Source: Bosea vestrisii (lineage in GTDB: Bacteria; Pseudomonadota; Alphaproteobacteria; Rhizobiales; Beijerinckiaceae). Taken from it: a stretch of 64,000 nucleotides of DNA. The DNA lies in NCBI RefSeq assembly GCF_030144325.1, contig NZ_CP126307.1:3517001-3581000 (forward strand), in the 5' to 3' direction. The notes under the pieces are model-generated. The model searched no databases, had not been told where the DNA came from, and saw only the letters and a program-made list of their open reading frames with translations. Positions 35,517-45,756 of the stretch are shown in pieces. Made by a program: the position numbers and the translations under genes. Positions within the stretch are counted from its first letter, which is position 1, and each line of letters opens with the position of its first letter.

Positions 35517-37340
35517 ATGTCCATGCGCAACATCGCCATCATCGCCCACGTCGACCATGGCAAGACCACGCTGGTCGACAAGCTGCTGCAGCAGTCCGGC
35601 ACCTACCGCGACAACCAGCGCGTGATCGAGCGCGTGATGGACTCCAACGAGCTGGAGAAGGAGCGCGGCATCACCATCCTGGCCAAGGCCACCTCGGTGG
35701 TCTGGAAGGATACGCGCATCAACATCGTCGACACCCCCGGCCACGCCGATTTCGGCGGCGAGGTCGAGCGCATCCTGAACATGGTCGACTCGGCGATCGT
35801 GCTGGTCGATGCCGCCGAAGGCCCGATGCCGCAGACCAAGTTCGTGGTCTCGAAGGCGCTGAAGCTCGGCCTTCGCCCGATCGTCGCGATCAACAAGGTC
35901 GACAAGCCCGACGCCCGCGTCACCGAGGTGATCAACGAGGTCTTCGACCTCTTTGCGGCGCTCGACGCCAGCGACGAGCAGCTCGATTTCCCGATCCTCT
36001 ACGGCTCGGGCAAGCAGGGCTGGATGGCGCCCTCGCCGGAAGGTCCGCAGGATCAGGGCCTCGCCCCGATGTACGACCTGATCCTCAAGCATGTACCGGA
36101 GCCGCGGATCGAGGAAGGCCCGTTCCGCATGCTTGGCACGCTGCTCGAGGCCAATCCCTATCTCGGCCGCATCATCACCGGCCGCGTCGTCTCGGGCTCG
36201 GCCAAGCCGAACCAGCAGATCAAGGTGCTGTCGGGCGATGGCACTCTGGTCGAGAACGGCCGTATCACCAAGATTCTCGCCTTCCGTGGCCTCGAGCGCA
36301 CGCCGATCGAGGAAGCCATCCCCGGCGACATCGTCTCGATCGCCGGCCTGGTCAAGGGCTCGGTTGCCGACACCTTCTGCGACCCGTCGGTCGAGACGCC
36401 GATCAAGGCCCAGCCGATCGACCCGCCGACGGTGTCGATGACCTTCATGGTCAATGACTCCCCGCTCGCCGGCACCGAGGGCGACAAGGTCACCACTCGC
36501 GTCATCCGCGACCGCCTGTTCAAGGAGGCCGAGGGCAATGTCGCGCTGAAGATCGAAGAGGCCAAGGATAAGGACTCCTATATCGTCTCCGGCCGCGGCG
36601 AACTGCAGCTCGCCATCCTGATCGAGCAGATGCGCCGCGAGGGCTTCGAGCTCGGCGTCTCGCGTCCGCGCGTCGTGTTGAAGCGCGATGAGGCCGGCCA
36701 GCTGCTCGAGCCGATCGAGGAGGTCATCATCGACGTCGACGAGGAGCATTCCGGCGTCGTCGTGCAGAAGATGTCCGAGCGCAAGGCCGACATGCTGGAG
36801 ATGCGTCCGTCGGGCGGCAATCGCCTGCGCCTCGTCTTCCACGCCCCGACCCGCGGCCTGATCGGCTATCAGGGCGAATTGCTGACCGACACGCGTGGCA
36901 CGGCGATCATGAACCGGCTGTTCCATGACTATCTGCCCTACAAGGGCGAGATCGGCGGGCGCCGCAACGGCGTGCTGATCGCGATGGAGACCGGCGAGGC
37001 CGTGGCCTACGCGCTCTGGAACCTCGAAGACCGCGGCCCGATGATGATCGAGCCCGGCTGGAAGGTCTATCAGGGCATGATCGTCGGCGAGCACACCCGC
37101 GAGAACGATCTCGAGGTGAACGTGCTCAAGGGCAAGAAGCTCACCAACATCCGCACCACGTCGAAGGACGAGGCCGTGCGCCTCACCCCGCCGATCCGGA
37201 TGACGCTGGAGCGCTCGCTCGCCTGGATCGACGATGACGAACTCGTCGAGGTCACCCCGAAGTCGATCCGCCTGCGCAAGGGCATCCTCGACCCGAACGA
37301 GCGCAAGCGCTCGCAGAAGCAGAAGGCCGAAGTGGCCTGA
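35517..37340 (+). CDS. typA: Translational GTPase TypA/BipA
   Basis: A 607-residue ribosome-binding GTPase with AHVDHGKTT (G1), VDTPGHADFGGEVER (G3) and INKVDKP (G4), and the BipA C-terminal domain ending in a lysine-rich RKRSQKQKAEVA. It is involved in ribosome assembly and stress adaptation. ATG codons at 35496, 35517 and 35523 are all possible; 35517 gives MSMRNIAIIAHVDHG. Confidence 0.96.
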   Translation: MSMRNIAIIAHVDHGKTTLVDKLLQQSGTYRDNQRVIERVMDSNELEKERGITILAKATSVVWKDTRINIVDTPGHADFGGEVERILNMVDSAIVLVDAAEGPMPQTKFVVSKALKLGLRPIVAINKVDKPDARVTEVINEVFDLFAALDASDEQLDFPILYGSGKQGWMAPSPEGPQDQGLAPMYDLILKHVPEPRIEEGPFRMLGTLLEANPYLGRIITGRVVSGSAKPNQQIKVLSGDGTLVENGRITKILAFRGLERTPIEEAIPGDIVSIAGLVKGSVADTFCDPSVETPIKAQPIDPPTVSMTFMVNDSPLAGTEGDKVTTRVIRDRLFKEAEGNVALKIEEAKDKDSYIVSGRGELQLAILIEQMRREGFELGVSRPRVVLKRDEAGQLLEPIEEVIIDVDEEHSGVVVQKMSERKADMLEMRPSGGNRLRLVFHAPTRGLIGYQGELLTDTRGTAIMNRLFHDYLPYKGEIGGRRNGVLIAMETGEAVAYALWNLEDRGPMMIEPGWKVYQGMIVGEHTRENDLEVNVLKGKKLTNIRTTSKDEAVRLTPPIRMTLERSLAWIDDDELVEVTPKSIRLRKGILDPNERKRSQKQKAEVA

Positions 37341-37342
37341 GC

Positions 37343-37912
37343 TTGGCCGGGGCCGACGCCCCGGTCGAGATCCTGCTGATCACCGGCCCGGCCGGGATCG
37401 GCAAGTCGACCCTGTGCTGGGAGATGGGCGATCTGCTGGCTGAGGCCGGCATCGCCCATGCTGCGATCGAGAGCGACGAGCTCGACCGCGTCTTCCCAAA
37501 ACCCGGTGCGGAGGACCTCGCTCCCCTGGCACCGGGCGCTCGCGATGTCAGCCAGCTCAACCTCGCCGCGCTCTGGGGCACTTATCGCGGGCTCGGCCAC
37601 ACCCGGCTGATCATGTCGGGCGTGATGCTCCATGTCGGTTTCGACAAAAGCTGGATCCTCGCCGCGATCCCCGATGCCCGGATCACCGTGGTACGCTTGC
37701 GGGGAAGCGAGGGAAGCCTGCTCGAACGTCTCGACCGGCGGGAGACGGGCGCGGGCCGCGAGGCCCAGATCGAGCGCTCATTGCGTCAGGCAAAACGCAT
37801 GGCGAGCGAAGTCGCGGACGATTTCATCGTCGTTGATACGGACGAACTCACGCCGGCGGAACTGGCGCGTGACGTGCTGGCCAGGAACGGCTGGCTGCAG
37901 ACCCCTGCCTGA
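37343..37912 (+). CDS. P-loop NTPase, small kinase-like protein
   Basis: A 189-residue protein starting at TTG 37343, two bases after the typA stop. Walker A is LLITGPAGIGKST near residue 11, DELDRVFPKP follows, and the end VVDTDELTPAELARDVL resembles kinases of the shikimate/adenylylsulfate kinase fold. Its substrate is unknown. Direct adjacency suggests co-expression with typA. Confidence 0.75.
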   Translation: MAGADAPVEILLITGPAGIGKSTLCWEMGDLLAEAGIAHAAIESDELDRVFPKPGAEDLAPLAPGARDVSQLNLAALWGTYRGLGHTRLIMSGVMLHVGFDKSWILAAIPDARITVVRLRGSEGSLLERLDRRETGAGREAQIERSLRQAKRMASEVADDFIVVDTDELTPAELARDVLARNGWLQTPA

Positions 37913-38021
37913 CGGGGCCGGCCTGTTCGGTCATCGCGGACCCGCCCTGCAGTAGCAGCCATTGTCTCCCGCTGCCGGCTCTGCTCCCTTGCGCTCCGCG
38001 ATAAAGGGGAAGGATTTCACC

Positions 38022-38960
38022 ATGCAGTTCCGCAATCTCGGCCGCTCCGGCCTGCGCGTTTCGCTCGTCGGCCTCGGCTGCAACAATTTCGGTGGCCGGA
38101 TCGACCTGGAGGCGGCGCGCAAGGTCGTCGATGCCGCGATCGAGCATGGCATCACCCTCTTCGACACCGCCGACATCTACGGCAATCGTGGCGGCTCGGA
38201 GCTCGCGCTCGGCGAGCTGCTCGGCACCCGCCGCAAGGACATCGTGCTCGCCAGCAAGTTCGGCATGAACATGGACGAGGAGGGTGTGAAGAAGGGTGGC
38301 TCGCGGCGCTACATCGTCGAGGCGGTCGAGGCCTCGCTGAAGCGGCTGCGGACCGACTGGATCGACCTCTACCAACTGCATCGGCCTGACGCGCTGACGC
38401 CGATCGAGGAGACGCTGCGGGCGCTCGAGGACCTGATCCGCCAAGGGAAGGTCCGCTATATCGGCTGCTCGAACCTGTCGTCCTGGCAGGTCGCCGATGC
38501 CTATTGGACGGCCAAGACGCTCGGCACAGAGGGTTTCGCCTCGGCCCAGGACGAGTACAGCCTGCTGGTGCGCGGCGCCGAGAAGGAGCTGATCCCGGCC
38601 ATCGGCCATTTCGGCATGGGGCTCCTGCCCTATTTCCCGCTCGCCAACGGCCTGCTCACCGGCAAATACCAGCGCAATGCCCCGATGCCGGAAGGTGCGC
38701 GCATGACCCGCGAGGCCCAGCGCGCCGGCGAGGTGCTGACCGAGGCGAACTGGGGCAAGACCGAGAAGCTCGCCGCTTTCTGCGAGGCGCGTGGCAAGAC
38801 GCTGCTGGAGCTCGCCTTCTCCTGGCTCGCCGCTCAGCCGGTCGTTTCCAGCGTCATCGCCGGGGCGACAAGGCCCGAGCAGATCGCTGCCAACGTCAAG
38901 GCAGCCGACTGGGCGCTGACCGCGGAGGAGCTCGCCGAGATCGACGCGATCACGCGCTGA
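38022..38960 (+). CDS. Aldo/keto reductase
   Basis: A 312-residue protein with the catalytic Asp and Tyr in LFDTADIYGN, Lys in LASKFGMN, His in LYQLHRPD, and the NADPH loop near SVIAGATRPEQ. It resembles YajO/Tas-type reductases. An AAAGGGGAAGG site precedes the ATG at 38022. Substrate unknown. Confidence 0.92.
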   Translation: MQFRNLGRSGLRVSLVGLGCNNFGGRIDLEAARKVVDAAIEHGITLFDTADIYGNRGGSELALGELLGTRRKDIVLASKFGMNMDEEGVKKGGSRRYIVEAVEASLKRLRTDWIDLYQLHRPDALTPIEETLRALEDLIRQGKVRYIGCSNLSSWQVADAYWTAKTLGTEGFASAQDEYSLLVRGAEKELIPAIGHFGMGLLPYFPLANGLLTGKYQRNAPMPEGARMTREAQRAGEVLTEANWGKTEKLAAFCEARGKTLLELAFSWLAAQPVVSSVIAGATRPEQIAANVKAADWALTAEELAEIDAITR

Positions 38961-39114
38961 AATCCGCCGCGAGAGCGCCTCAAAGAAGCCCAACGGCGAA
39001 GCGACATCGTTAATCTTGCCTCCCGCCGCCGCGACGGGGCAGGGAGACTGTTGTCAAATCCTCGCGCCTGGGGCTTCCTTGCGCCGAACTGCGCCGGAGA
39101 ACGCTGGTTTCGTG

Positions 39115-40344
39115 ATGCGTATCGTTTCCCTTCTGGCCTTGGCTCTTCCGCTGCTTGCCCTGCCGGCTGCAGCGCAGGACAAGCCTGCTGCGCCGCAGCC
39201 GGAGCCGATGCGCATTGTCGTGACGCGCAGCGCCGAACCGTGCGAGCCCGAGTGCCGCGAATGGATCGCGGCCCAGGGCGCGATCAGCAATGACACGCTC
39301 GCCGAACTGCGTCGCGCGCTCGCCGAGCTGAACGGGCGCAAGCTGCCGCTGCTGGTCTATTCGACCGGCGGCACGGTCGAGGCCGCGATCGCCATGGGCG
39401 AGCTCGTCCGCAAGGGCGGACTCGACATCGCGGTCGCCCGCACCGTTTTCACCCAGCGCGACCCGGCGCTCGGCACGATCGATGAACGCAGCCCGCTCTG
39501 TGCTTCGGCTTGCACGCTCTTCCTCGCCGGGGGGCAACGCCGCATCATTCCACTGCAATCGCGCATCGGCGTGCACCAGCAGACCATCGTCGAGACCGAG
39601 ACGACGACGGTGCGCGACTACAAGATCGTGCGCGGGCGCAAGGAACTGGTCGACGAGAGAACGGAGACGCGGACGGTCAAGCAGGAGCAGGCGACCGGCG
39701 AAATCGACGCCAAGATGAGGCGCTATCTCAATGCGATGGGGCTCGACCGCTCCTTCCTCGAGACGACGGTGTCGACGCCCGCCGACACGATGCGCTATCT
39801 CAAGCCCGAAGAAATGCTCGCGACGACGATCGCGACGGAGCTCGGCTCGGCCACGCTCGCCTTCTCCAGCCTGCGCTCCGGAATGGCGCCGGGCGCGCCT
39901 GCCGGCCTGAACACGGCGCCGGTGGTTGCGGCGACGCTGACCGCGCCGGCGACCCCCATCGGCTCGGTCGAGCTCGGCCCGCACCGCGGCGGCAAGCTGC
40001 GTTTGGCGCTGTCGATCGGCGAAGGCCGCTACCAGCAGACGATCGTCCTGCAAATGCGGCTCCTGTTCGGCGATGCCCAGATTCCGACGCGGCTCCGCAC
40101 CGTCACGCTGACCCTCCCGAACGGCCCGCCCATCGTCGCGCGCAACGATGACGGCAGCGATCCCGACGCGCCGATGACGGCCGATGTCCTGCGCGAGACC
40201 TTGTGCGGCCTGACCGACAGGACATCGATATCCCTGAAGATCGAGCCGCCGGCGGAAGACGGCGTTCCCTCGACCTGGCAGCGCAATGGCACGGCAGCCG
40301 AACTCCTGCGCCTGCCGACATTGCGCACGACGGTTTGCCGCTAG
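39115..40344 (+). CDS. Exported ClpP/SDH-like serine protease-fold protein
   Basis: A 409-residue protein with signal peptide (RIVSLLALALPLLALPAAAQ). The first half shows a ClpP/crotonase-like pattern: LLVYSTGGTVEAAIAMGELVR, then SPLCASACTLFLAGG with the probable nucleophile Ser, and RIGVHQQ with a possible His. The second half (from about residue 230) has no known domain. Likely periplasmic; proteolytic activity is inference. Confidence 0.72.
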   Translation: MRIVSLLALALPLLALPAAAQDKPAAPQPEPMRIVVTRSAEPCEPECREWIAAQGAISNDTLAELRRALAELNGRKLPLLVYSTGGTVEAAIAMGELVRKGGLDIAVARTVFTQRDPALGTIDERSPLCASACTLFLAGGQRRIIPLQSRIGVHQQTIVETETTTVRDYKIVRGRKELVDERTETRTVKQEQATGEIDAKMRRYLNAMGLDRSFLETTVSTPADTMRYLKPEEMLATTIATELGSATLAFSSLRSGMAPGAPAGLNTAPVVAATLTAPATPIGSVELGPHRGGKLRLALSIGEGRYQQTIVLQMRLLFGDAQIPTRLRTVTLTLPNGPPIVARNDDGSDPDAPMTADVLRETLCGLTDRTSISLKIEPPAEDGVPSTWQRNGTAAELLRLPTLRTTVCR

Positions 40345-40406
40345 CAAAGCCTGCGACCAAATTCCATCCGGAACCAATCGCTTCTCGGCAGGCGCAATCG
40401 ATTACA

Positions 40407-40423
40407 TGCACGCATGGCGTGCA
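40407..40423. promoter_or_regulatory. Palindrome upstream of the sugar ABC transporter
   Basis: TGCACGC at 40407-40413 and GCGTGCA at 40417-40423 form a perfect 7-bp inverted repeat around ATG, flanked by TTAC and GTAA. It lies about 110 bases before the xylF start and just upstream of a TTGACA (40446-40451). It is a plausible operator for a LacI- or ROK-type regulator, which is not in the window. Confidence 0.45.
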
Positions 40424-40534
40424 GTAACCGCTGCCTTCAATGTGTGCTTGACAGTGCCCGACCCGATAAGCTCACCTGCCCTCAATCAGACGCGCCGCAC
40501 GAAAGCGCGCGGCCGCAATCGAGGGAGAAACGCC

Positions 40535-41584
40535 GTGTTGAGACGCCATCTTCTCGCCGCGGGCCTCGCGCTGGCGGTTTCCGGCAGCGCCTATCCCGCT
40601 CTCGCCCAGAGCAAGGGCCCGGTGGTCGGCGTCAGCTGGTCGAACTTCCAGGAAGAGCGCTGGAAGACCGACGAGGCGGCGATCAAGGCCGCGATCGAAA
40701 AGGTCGGCGGCACCTATCTTTCGGCCGACGCGCAGTCATCGCCGGCCAAGCAGCTCACCGATGTCGAGAGCCTGATCGCGCGCGGCGCCAAGGCGATCAT
40801 CGTATTGGCGCAGGATGCGCAGGCGATCCGCCCGGCGGTGCAGAAGGCGGTCGACGAGGGCATCGCGGTCGTCGGCTATGACCGCCTGATCGAGATCCCG
40901 CAGGCCTTCTACCTGACTTTCGACAATGTCGAGGTCGGCCGGATGATGGCGCGCGAGATCGTCAAGGCGAAGCCCGAGGGCAACTACGTCTTCATCAAGG
41001 GCTCGAGCTCGGACCCGAACGCCAATTTCCTGTTCCAGGGCTCGATCGAGGTGCTGAAGCCCGCCATCGACGCCGGCAAGATCAAGAATGTCGGCGAGGC
41101 CTATACCGATGGCTGGCTGCCGGCCAACGCCCAGCGCAACATGGAGCAGATCCTGACGCGCAACGCCAACAAGGTCGACGCCGTCGTCGCCGCCAATGAC
41201 GGCACGGCGGGCGGCGCCATCGCCGCCATGGCGGCGCAGGGCCTCGCCGGCTCGGTGCCGGTCTCCGGCCAGGACGCCGATCGCGCCGCCCTGAACCGTG
41301 TCGCGCTCGGCACCCAGACGGTGACGATCTGGAAGGATGCGCGCGAACTCGGGCGCAATGCCGCCGAGATCGCGATCAAGCTCGCCGGCGGCGCCAAGCT
41401 GACCGAGGTTTCCGGAGCCACGGCCTGGGACCAGGGGCCGAGCAAGGCCAAGATGACCGCGCTCTTCCTGAAGCCGGTGCCGGTGACCAAGGATAACCTC
41501 AACGCCGTCATCGAGGCTGGCTGGGCCCCGAAGGCCGCGGTCTGCCAGGGCGTCGGCGCCGGCAAGGTCAAGGCTTGTGACTGA
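40535..41584 (+). CDS. xylF: Sugar ABC transporter substrate-binding protein (XylF-like)
   Basis: A 349-residue periplasmic binding protein of the LacI-like fold: signal peptide (LLAAGLALAVSGSAYPALAQ), GVSWSNFQEERWKTDE, then VGYDRLIEIP, KGSSSDPNA and PVSGQDADRAAL, all typical of XylF. The start is a GTG at 40535 with GAGGGAG upstream. The stop overlaps the permease start by 8 bases. It likely binds D-xylose or a related sugar. Confidence 0.9.
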   Translation: MLRRHLLAAGLALAVSGSAYPALAQSKGPVVGVSWSNFQEERWKTDEAAIKAAIEKVGGTYLSADAQSSPAKQLTDVESLIARGAKAIIVLAQDAQAIRPAVQKAVDEGIAVVGYDRLIEIPQAFYLTFDNVEVGRMMAREIVKAKPEGNYVFIKGSSSDPNANFLFQGSIEVLKPAIDAGKIKNVGEAYTDGWLPANAQRNMEQILTRNANKVDAVVAANDGTAGGAIAAMAAQGLAGSVPVSGQDADRAALNRVALGTQTVTIWKDARELGRNAAEIAIKLAGGAKLTEVSGATAWDQGPSKAKMTALFLKPVPVTKDNLNAVIEAGWAPKAAVCQGVGAGKVKACD

Positions 41585-42881
41585 GGCTGTGCCAGCGCCG
41601 GTTTCGCCGGCGCCGGACGCCAAAAGCCTTTCTGATCATCTGCGCGCGATCGAGTTCGATGCGCGGATGGTCGGCATGATCGCCGCACTGGCGGTGATCT
41701 GGTTCGGCTTCAACTGGCTCTCGGGCGGCGCCTTCCTGACGCCGCGCAATCTCTGGAACCTCTCGGTCCAGACCGCTTCGGTCGCGGTGATGGCCTGCGG
41801 CATGGTGCTGGTCATCGTCACCCGCAATATCGATCTCTCGGTCGGCTCCATGCTCGGCTTCGTCGGCATGGTGGTCGGCCTCATCCAGGCGCGGCTGCTG
41901 CCCGATCTGATCGGCTTCGAGCATCCGGCTACCTGGCTGCTGTCGATGCTCGCCGCCGTCGCGCTCGGCGGGCTGATCGGCCTGTTTCAGGGCGCGCTGA
42001 TCGCCTATCTCGCCATTCCCTCCTTCATCGTCACGCTCGGCGGCCTGCTGGTCTGGCGCGGTGGCGCCTGGTGGGTCACGCAAGGCCAGACCATCGCGCC
42101 GATGGATTCGCGCTTCCGCCCGCTCGGCGGTGGCATCGAGGGCGCCATCGGCTCCTCGGCCTCCTGGGCGATCGGCCTCGTCATCTGCGCCCTGATCGTC
42201 ACCGCGATGGCCATGGCGCGTCGCCGGCGCCAGCGCTACGGCTTCGCGCTGCGCCCGCTCTGGGCCGAGATCGCGCTGGCTGCGCTCGCCTGCGGCACGG
42301 TGATCGGAACCGTGTTGATCGCCAACGCTTATCTCCTGCCGGCCGGTGTCGCCCGCCGGCTGACCGAGGCGCAAGGCGGAACCTGGCCCGAGGGCGGGCT
42401 TGCCATCGGCCACGGCCTTGCCGTGCCGGTGTTGCTGGCGCTCGCTGTGGGCGTCGCGATAACCTTCCTGACGACGCGTTTGCGCTTCGGCCGCTATGTC
42501 TTCGCAATCGGCGGCAATCCGGAAGCCGCGCAGCTTTCCGGCGTCAATACGCGAAAAGTGCTGATGCTGGTCTATGGGTTGATGGGTGCGCTCGTTGGCA
42601 TCGCCGCCTGCATCTCGACCGCCCGCCTCAACGCCGCGACCAATTCAGCCGGTCAGCTCGACGAGCTCTACGTTATCGCCGCGGCGGTGATCGGCGGGAC
42701 CTCGCTCGCCGGTGGCGTCGGCACGATCGTCGGCGCGATGCTGGGGGCGCTGGTGATGCAGTCGCTGCAGTCGGGCATGGTGCTGATCGGCGTCGATACG
42801 CCCCTGCAGAACATCGTCGTCGGCATCGTGCTCGTCCTCGCCGTCTGGCTCGACGGGCTCTATCGCAAGCGGCTGGGGTGA
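41577..42881 (+). CDS. xylH: Sugar ABC transporter permease (XylH-like)
   Basis: A 434-residue inner-membrane protein with about ten helices. It has the BPD_transp_2 pattern (VTRNIDLSVGSMLGFVGM near residue 80, FVVTLGG-like FIVTLGGLLVWRGGAWW, and AAVIGGTSLAGGVGTIVGA near the end). The starting codon is GTG at 41577. It forms the channel for the XylF substrate. Confidence 0.92.
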   Translation: MTEAVPAPVSPAPDAKSLSDHLRAIEFDARMVGMIAALAVIWFGFNWLSGGAFLTPRNLWNLSVQTASVAVMACGMVLVIVTRNIDLSVGSMLGFVGMVVGLIQARLLPDLIGFEHPATWLLSMLAAVALGGLIGLFQGALIAYLAIPSFIVTLGGLLVWRGGAWWVTQGQTIAPMDSRFRPLGGGIEGAIGSSASWAIGLVICALIVTAMAMARRRRQRYGFALRPLWAEIALAALACGTVIGTVLIANAYLLPAGVARRLTEAQGGTWPEGGLAIGHGLAVPVLLALAVGVAITFLTTRLRFGRYVFAIGGNPEAAQLSGVNTRKVLMLVYGLMGALVGIAACISTARLNAATNSAGQLDELYVIAAAVIGGTSLAGGVGTIVGAMLGALVMQSLQSGMVLIGVDTPLQNIVVGIVLVLAVWLDGLYRKRLG

Positions 42882-42892
42882 GGGAGGCAACG

Positions 42893-43672
<780 letters not shown>

Positions 43673-43717
43673 GATTGCGTGGCCGGGCCCGCTGGTCGAG
43701 CGGACCCGGCCGGTCGT

Positions 43718-44080
43718 TCAGGCCGTGGCATGCGGCTCGTGCCGGTAGTCCCAGACCGCCCAGGCCGAGACGGCCGCCGTCAGCAGGCCGATGATCAGAT
43801 GCGTCCGGAAAGCGCCGACATTGCCGGTGAAGCCGAGGATCCAGGGCGCGGCGATCAGCCAGAGGCCGAGCGCCAGGTTCACCCATTCCTCCCATTCGGC
43901 GAAAGCGGCGAGCGCCGCGATCGCGATCACGGCGAGAACGGCACCGACCAGCCAGGCATTGCGGGTCGGCATGGTGTCGGCCAGGAAACCCATCATCCAG
44001 GGCGAGATGAAGAGGAGCGCGCCGAGGATCAGGTTGAGCCAGTCCTGCGGTCGCTTTCCATTCATATTCGCGGTCAACAT
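43718..44080 (-). CDS. SPW repeat membrane protein
   Basis: A 120-residue protein with four membrane helices in two repeats, each with a P-W pattern (LLFISPWMMGFL and LWLIAAPWILGF), which defines the SPW family. The start at 44080 has a GGAGGTG site upstream. Function unknown. Confidence 0.88.
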   Translation of the reverse strand: MLTANMNGKRPQDWLNLILGALLFISPWMMGFLADTMPTRNAWLVGAVLAVIAIAALAAFAEWEEWVNLALGLWLIAAPWILGFTGNVGAFRTHLIIGLLTAAVSAWAVWDYRHEPHATA

Positions 44081-44282
44081 GATCACCTCCATCGGTGAAG
44101 ATCATCCAACCACGGCGCCTCACGCACGAGGCGCTTGGTTGAATTCATTATACACCTGTAGCAGAGCCGGCTCAAGGACTGGCCGATAAACGAACATGGC
44201 CGGCGCGATCCGGCCATGAGATGCCTGACAACTTGACGCGGTCGGTATTCGACTTCGTCGTGACTTCAACGAGCCGGGCGGC

Positions 44283-45641
44283 TCACTTGGCCGCGAGCAG
44301 TTCCTTGACCTGCAGCAGCACCAGCTCGTTGTCATCCGCCTTCTTCGGGTCGCGCGACGACGAGAACGGCAGATTGTTGTCGTTGCCGACGACGATGATG
44401 CCGTTGGCGAGATCGACCACGTCGACGTTCTCGATGGTGAAGAACGGGAAGGGCAGCACGCCGTCGATGGAGCCCTGCTTGGCCTTCTTGTCGGGATCGG
44501 CGATCTTCATCAGGTCGATATAGCCGACCTTGCGCACGCTCTTGCCGACATTGGCGTCGGTCATCTCGATCTTGACGATGCGCTTGAACTTGGCGAGGTC
44601 GTGGAAGCAGTCCGGGCCCTTCTGACTGGGCGCGCAGGCGCGGTCGGCGGTGCCTTCGCCATTATCACGCTCGATGATCAGCGCGGTCGTGGCGTCGATC
44701 ATGTTGAAGTCGCCGATGGCGAGGCCTTTCTGCTCGAGCGGGAAGAACCAGGAGCGGCCGGTCCACTTCTCGGCCTGCACATCGAATTCGAGGATGCGCA
44801 GCACTTCCTTGCCATCGACTTCTTCATTGCCCTTGGTCTCGGCGTTCCAGAGCGGTCCTTCCAGCAGCGGATAGAGGAAGCGGCCGTCCGGCGACTGCGC
44901 CATGCCCTCATAGCCTTTCGAGCGGCGGACATTGAACTCGACCGGGAGATTTGGCGCGCCGGGCGTGGTCACGGCGTAGTGGTCGGGCGAGCGGGTCGGC
45001 TTGCCGTCGACCGTCGTCTCGAACACGGCCTCGACCTTGCCGGTGGCGTCGACGCGGATCAGGTAGGGGCCGAACTCGTCGCCGATCCAGTATTTGCCAC
45101 CGATCGGCTGGATCGACTCGGGATCGAAATCGGCGCCGGTCAGATAGCGCTTCTCGGTGCCTTCATTGGCGATGCGGAACGGCACCTTCTTGTCGGGATC
45201 GTGCAGGAAGGTGGTCGCGGTGCGCTCGATCTTGCCGCCGGCGAAATCGGCCTTGAGCTTGTGGAAGAACAGCATCGCGTCCGGCGAATTCGCCTTGGCG
45301 CCGAAGCCGTTGTCCGTCAGCACCAGGAACTCGCCATTCCCCAGCGAGCGGATGCCGGAGAAGCCCTGCACCGGCTGGCCGGCGAAGGGGGTGGAGAGAC
45401 CGGTCGGGCGGCCGCCCGAAGTGCCCATCACCGTGCCGACCTGCTCGACGCGCTTGCCGGGGGTGATGAACTTGCCGGAGACCTTGAGATCGGCCGGCGC
45501 ATCGGCAGGGGCCGGGATGATGGTATTGGCCGGCAGCAGCGCATGGCCGACCAGCTTGGCCGGGAACTCTTTTGGCGCATCCTGCGCGCCGGCGAGCAGG
45601 GTGGACGACAGAAGAAGAGCGGCGGCGAGGCGCAGACGCAT
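44283..45641 (-). CDS. Exported esterase-like activity of phytase family protein
   Basis: A 452-residue protein with a signal peptide (RLRLAAALLLSSTLLAGAQ) and the phytase-like beta-propeller features GFSGIRSLGNGEFLVLTDNGFG, RYLTGADFDPESIQ, IGDEFGPYL and EGMAQSPDGRFLYPLLEG. Family members are secreted or periplasmic phosphoesterases. The region before 45641 in the same frame belongs to the neighbouring gene's shadow. Substrate uncertain. Confidence 0.88.
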   Translation of the reverse strand: MRLRLAAALLLSSTLLAGAQDAPKEFPAKLVGHALLPANTIIPAPADAPADLKVSGKFITPGKRVEQVGTVMGTSGGRPTGLSTPFAGQPVQGFSGIRSLGNGEFLVLTDNGFGAKANSPDAMLFFHKLKADFAGGKIERTATTFLHDPDKKVPFRIANEGTEKRYLTGADFDPESIQPIGGKYWIGDEFGPYLIRVDATGKVEAVFETTVDGKPTRSPDHYAVTTPGAPNLPVEFNVRRSKGYEGMAQSPDGRFLYPLLEGPLWNAETKGNEEVDGKEVLRILEFDVQAEKWTGRSWFFPLEQKGLAIGDFNMIDATTALIIERDNGEGTADRACAPSQKGPDCFHDLAKFKRIVKIEMTDANVGKSVRKVGYIDLMKIADPDKKAKQGSIDGVLPFPFFTIENVDVVDLANGIIVVGNDNNLPFSSSRDPKKADDNELVLLQVKELLAAK

Positions 45642-45756
45642 GGGACACTCCGGTTCAGGGAAAAGCGGGACGGCCCCGCTTCGCGTCCGGAGTTTGCAGC
45701 CGCGCGACAACGCAGTGACGCTTGCGTGACGGCGAACCAAATCGCGTGCGAGCTCG

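Noticed and set aside
40446..40470. A full sigma-70 promoter before xylF (TTGACA at 40446)
   Set aside because: The -35 box is perfect but no acceptable -10 box lies at 16-18 bases; TAAGCT is only 13 bases away.
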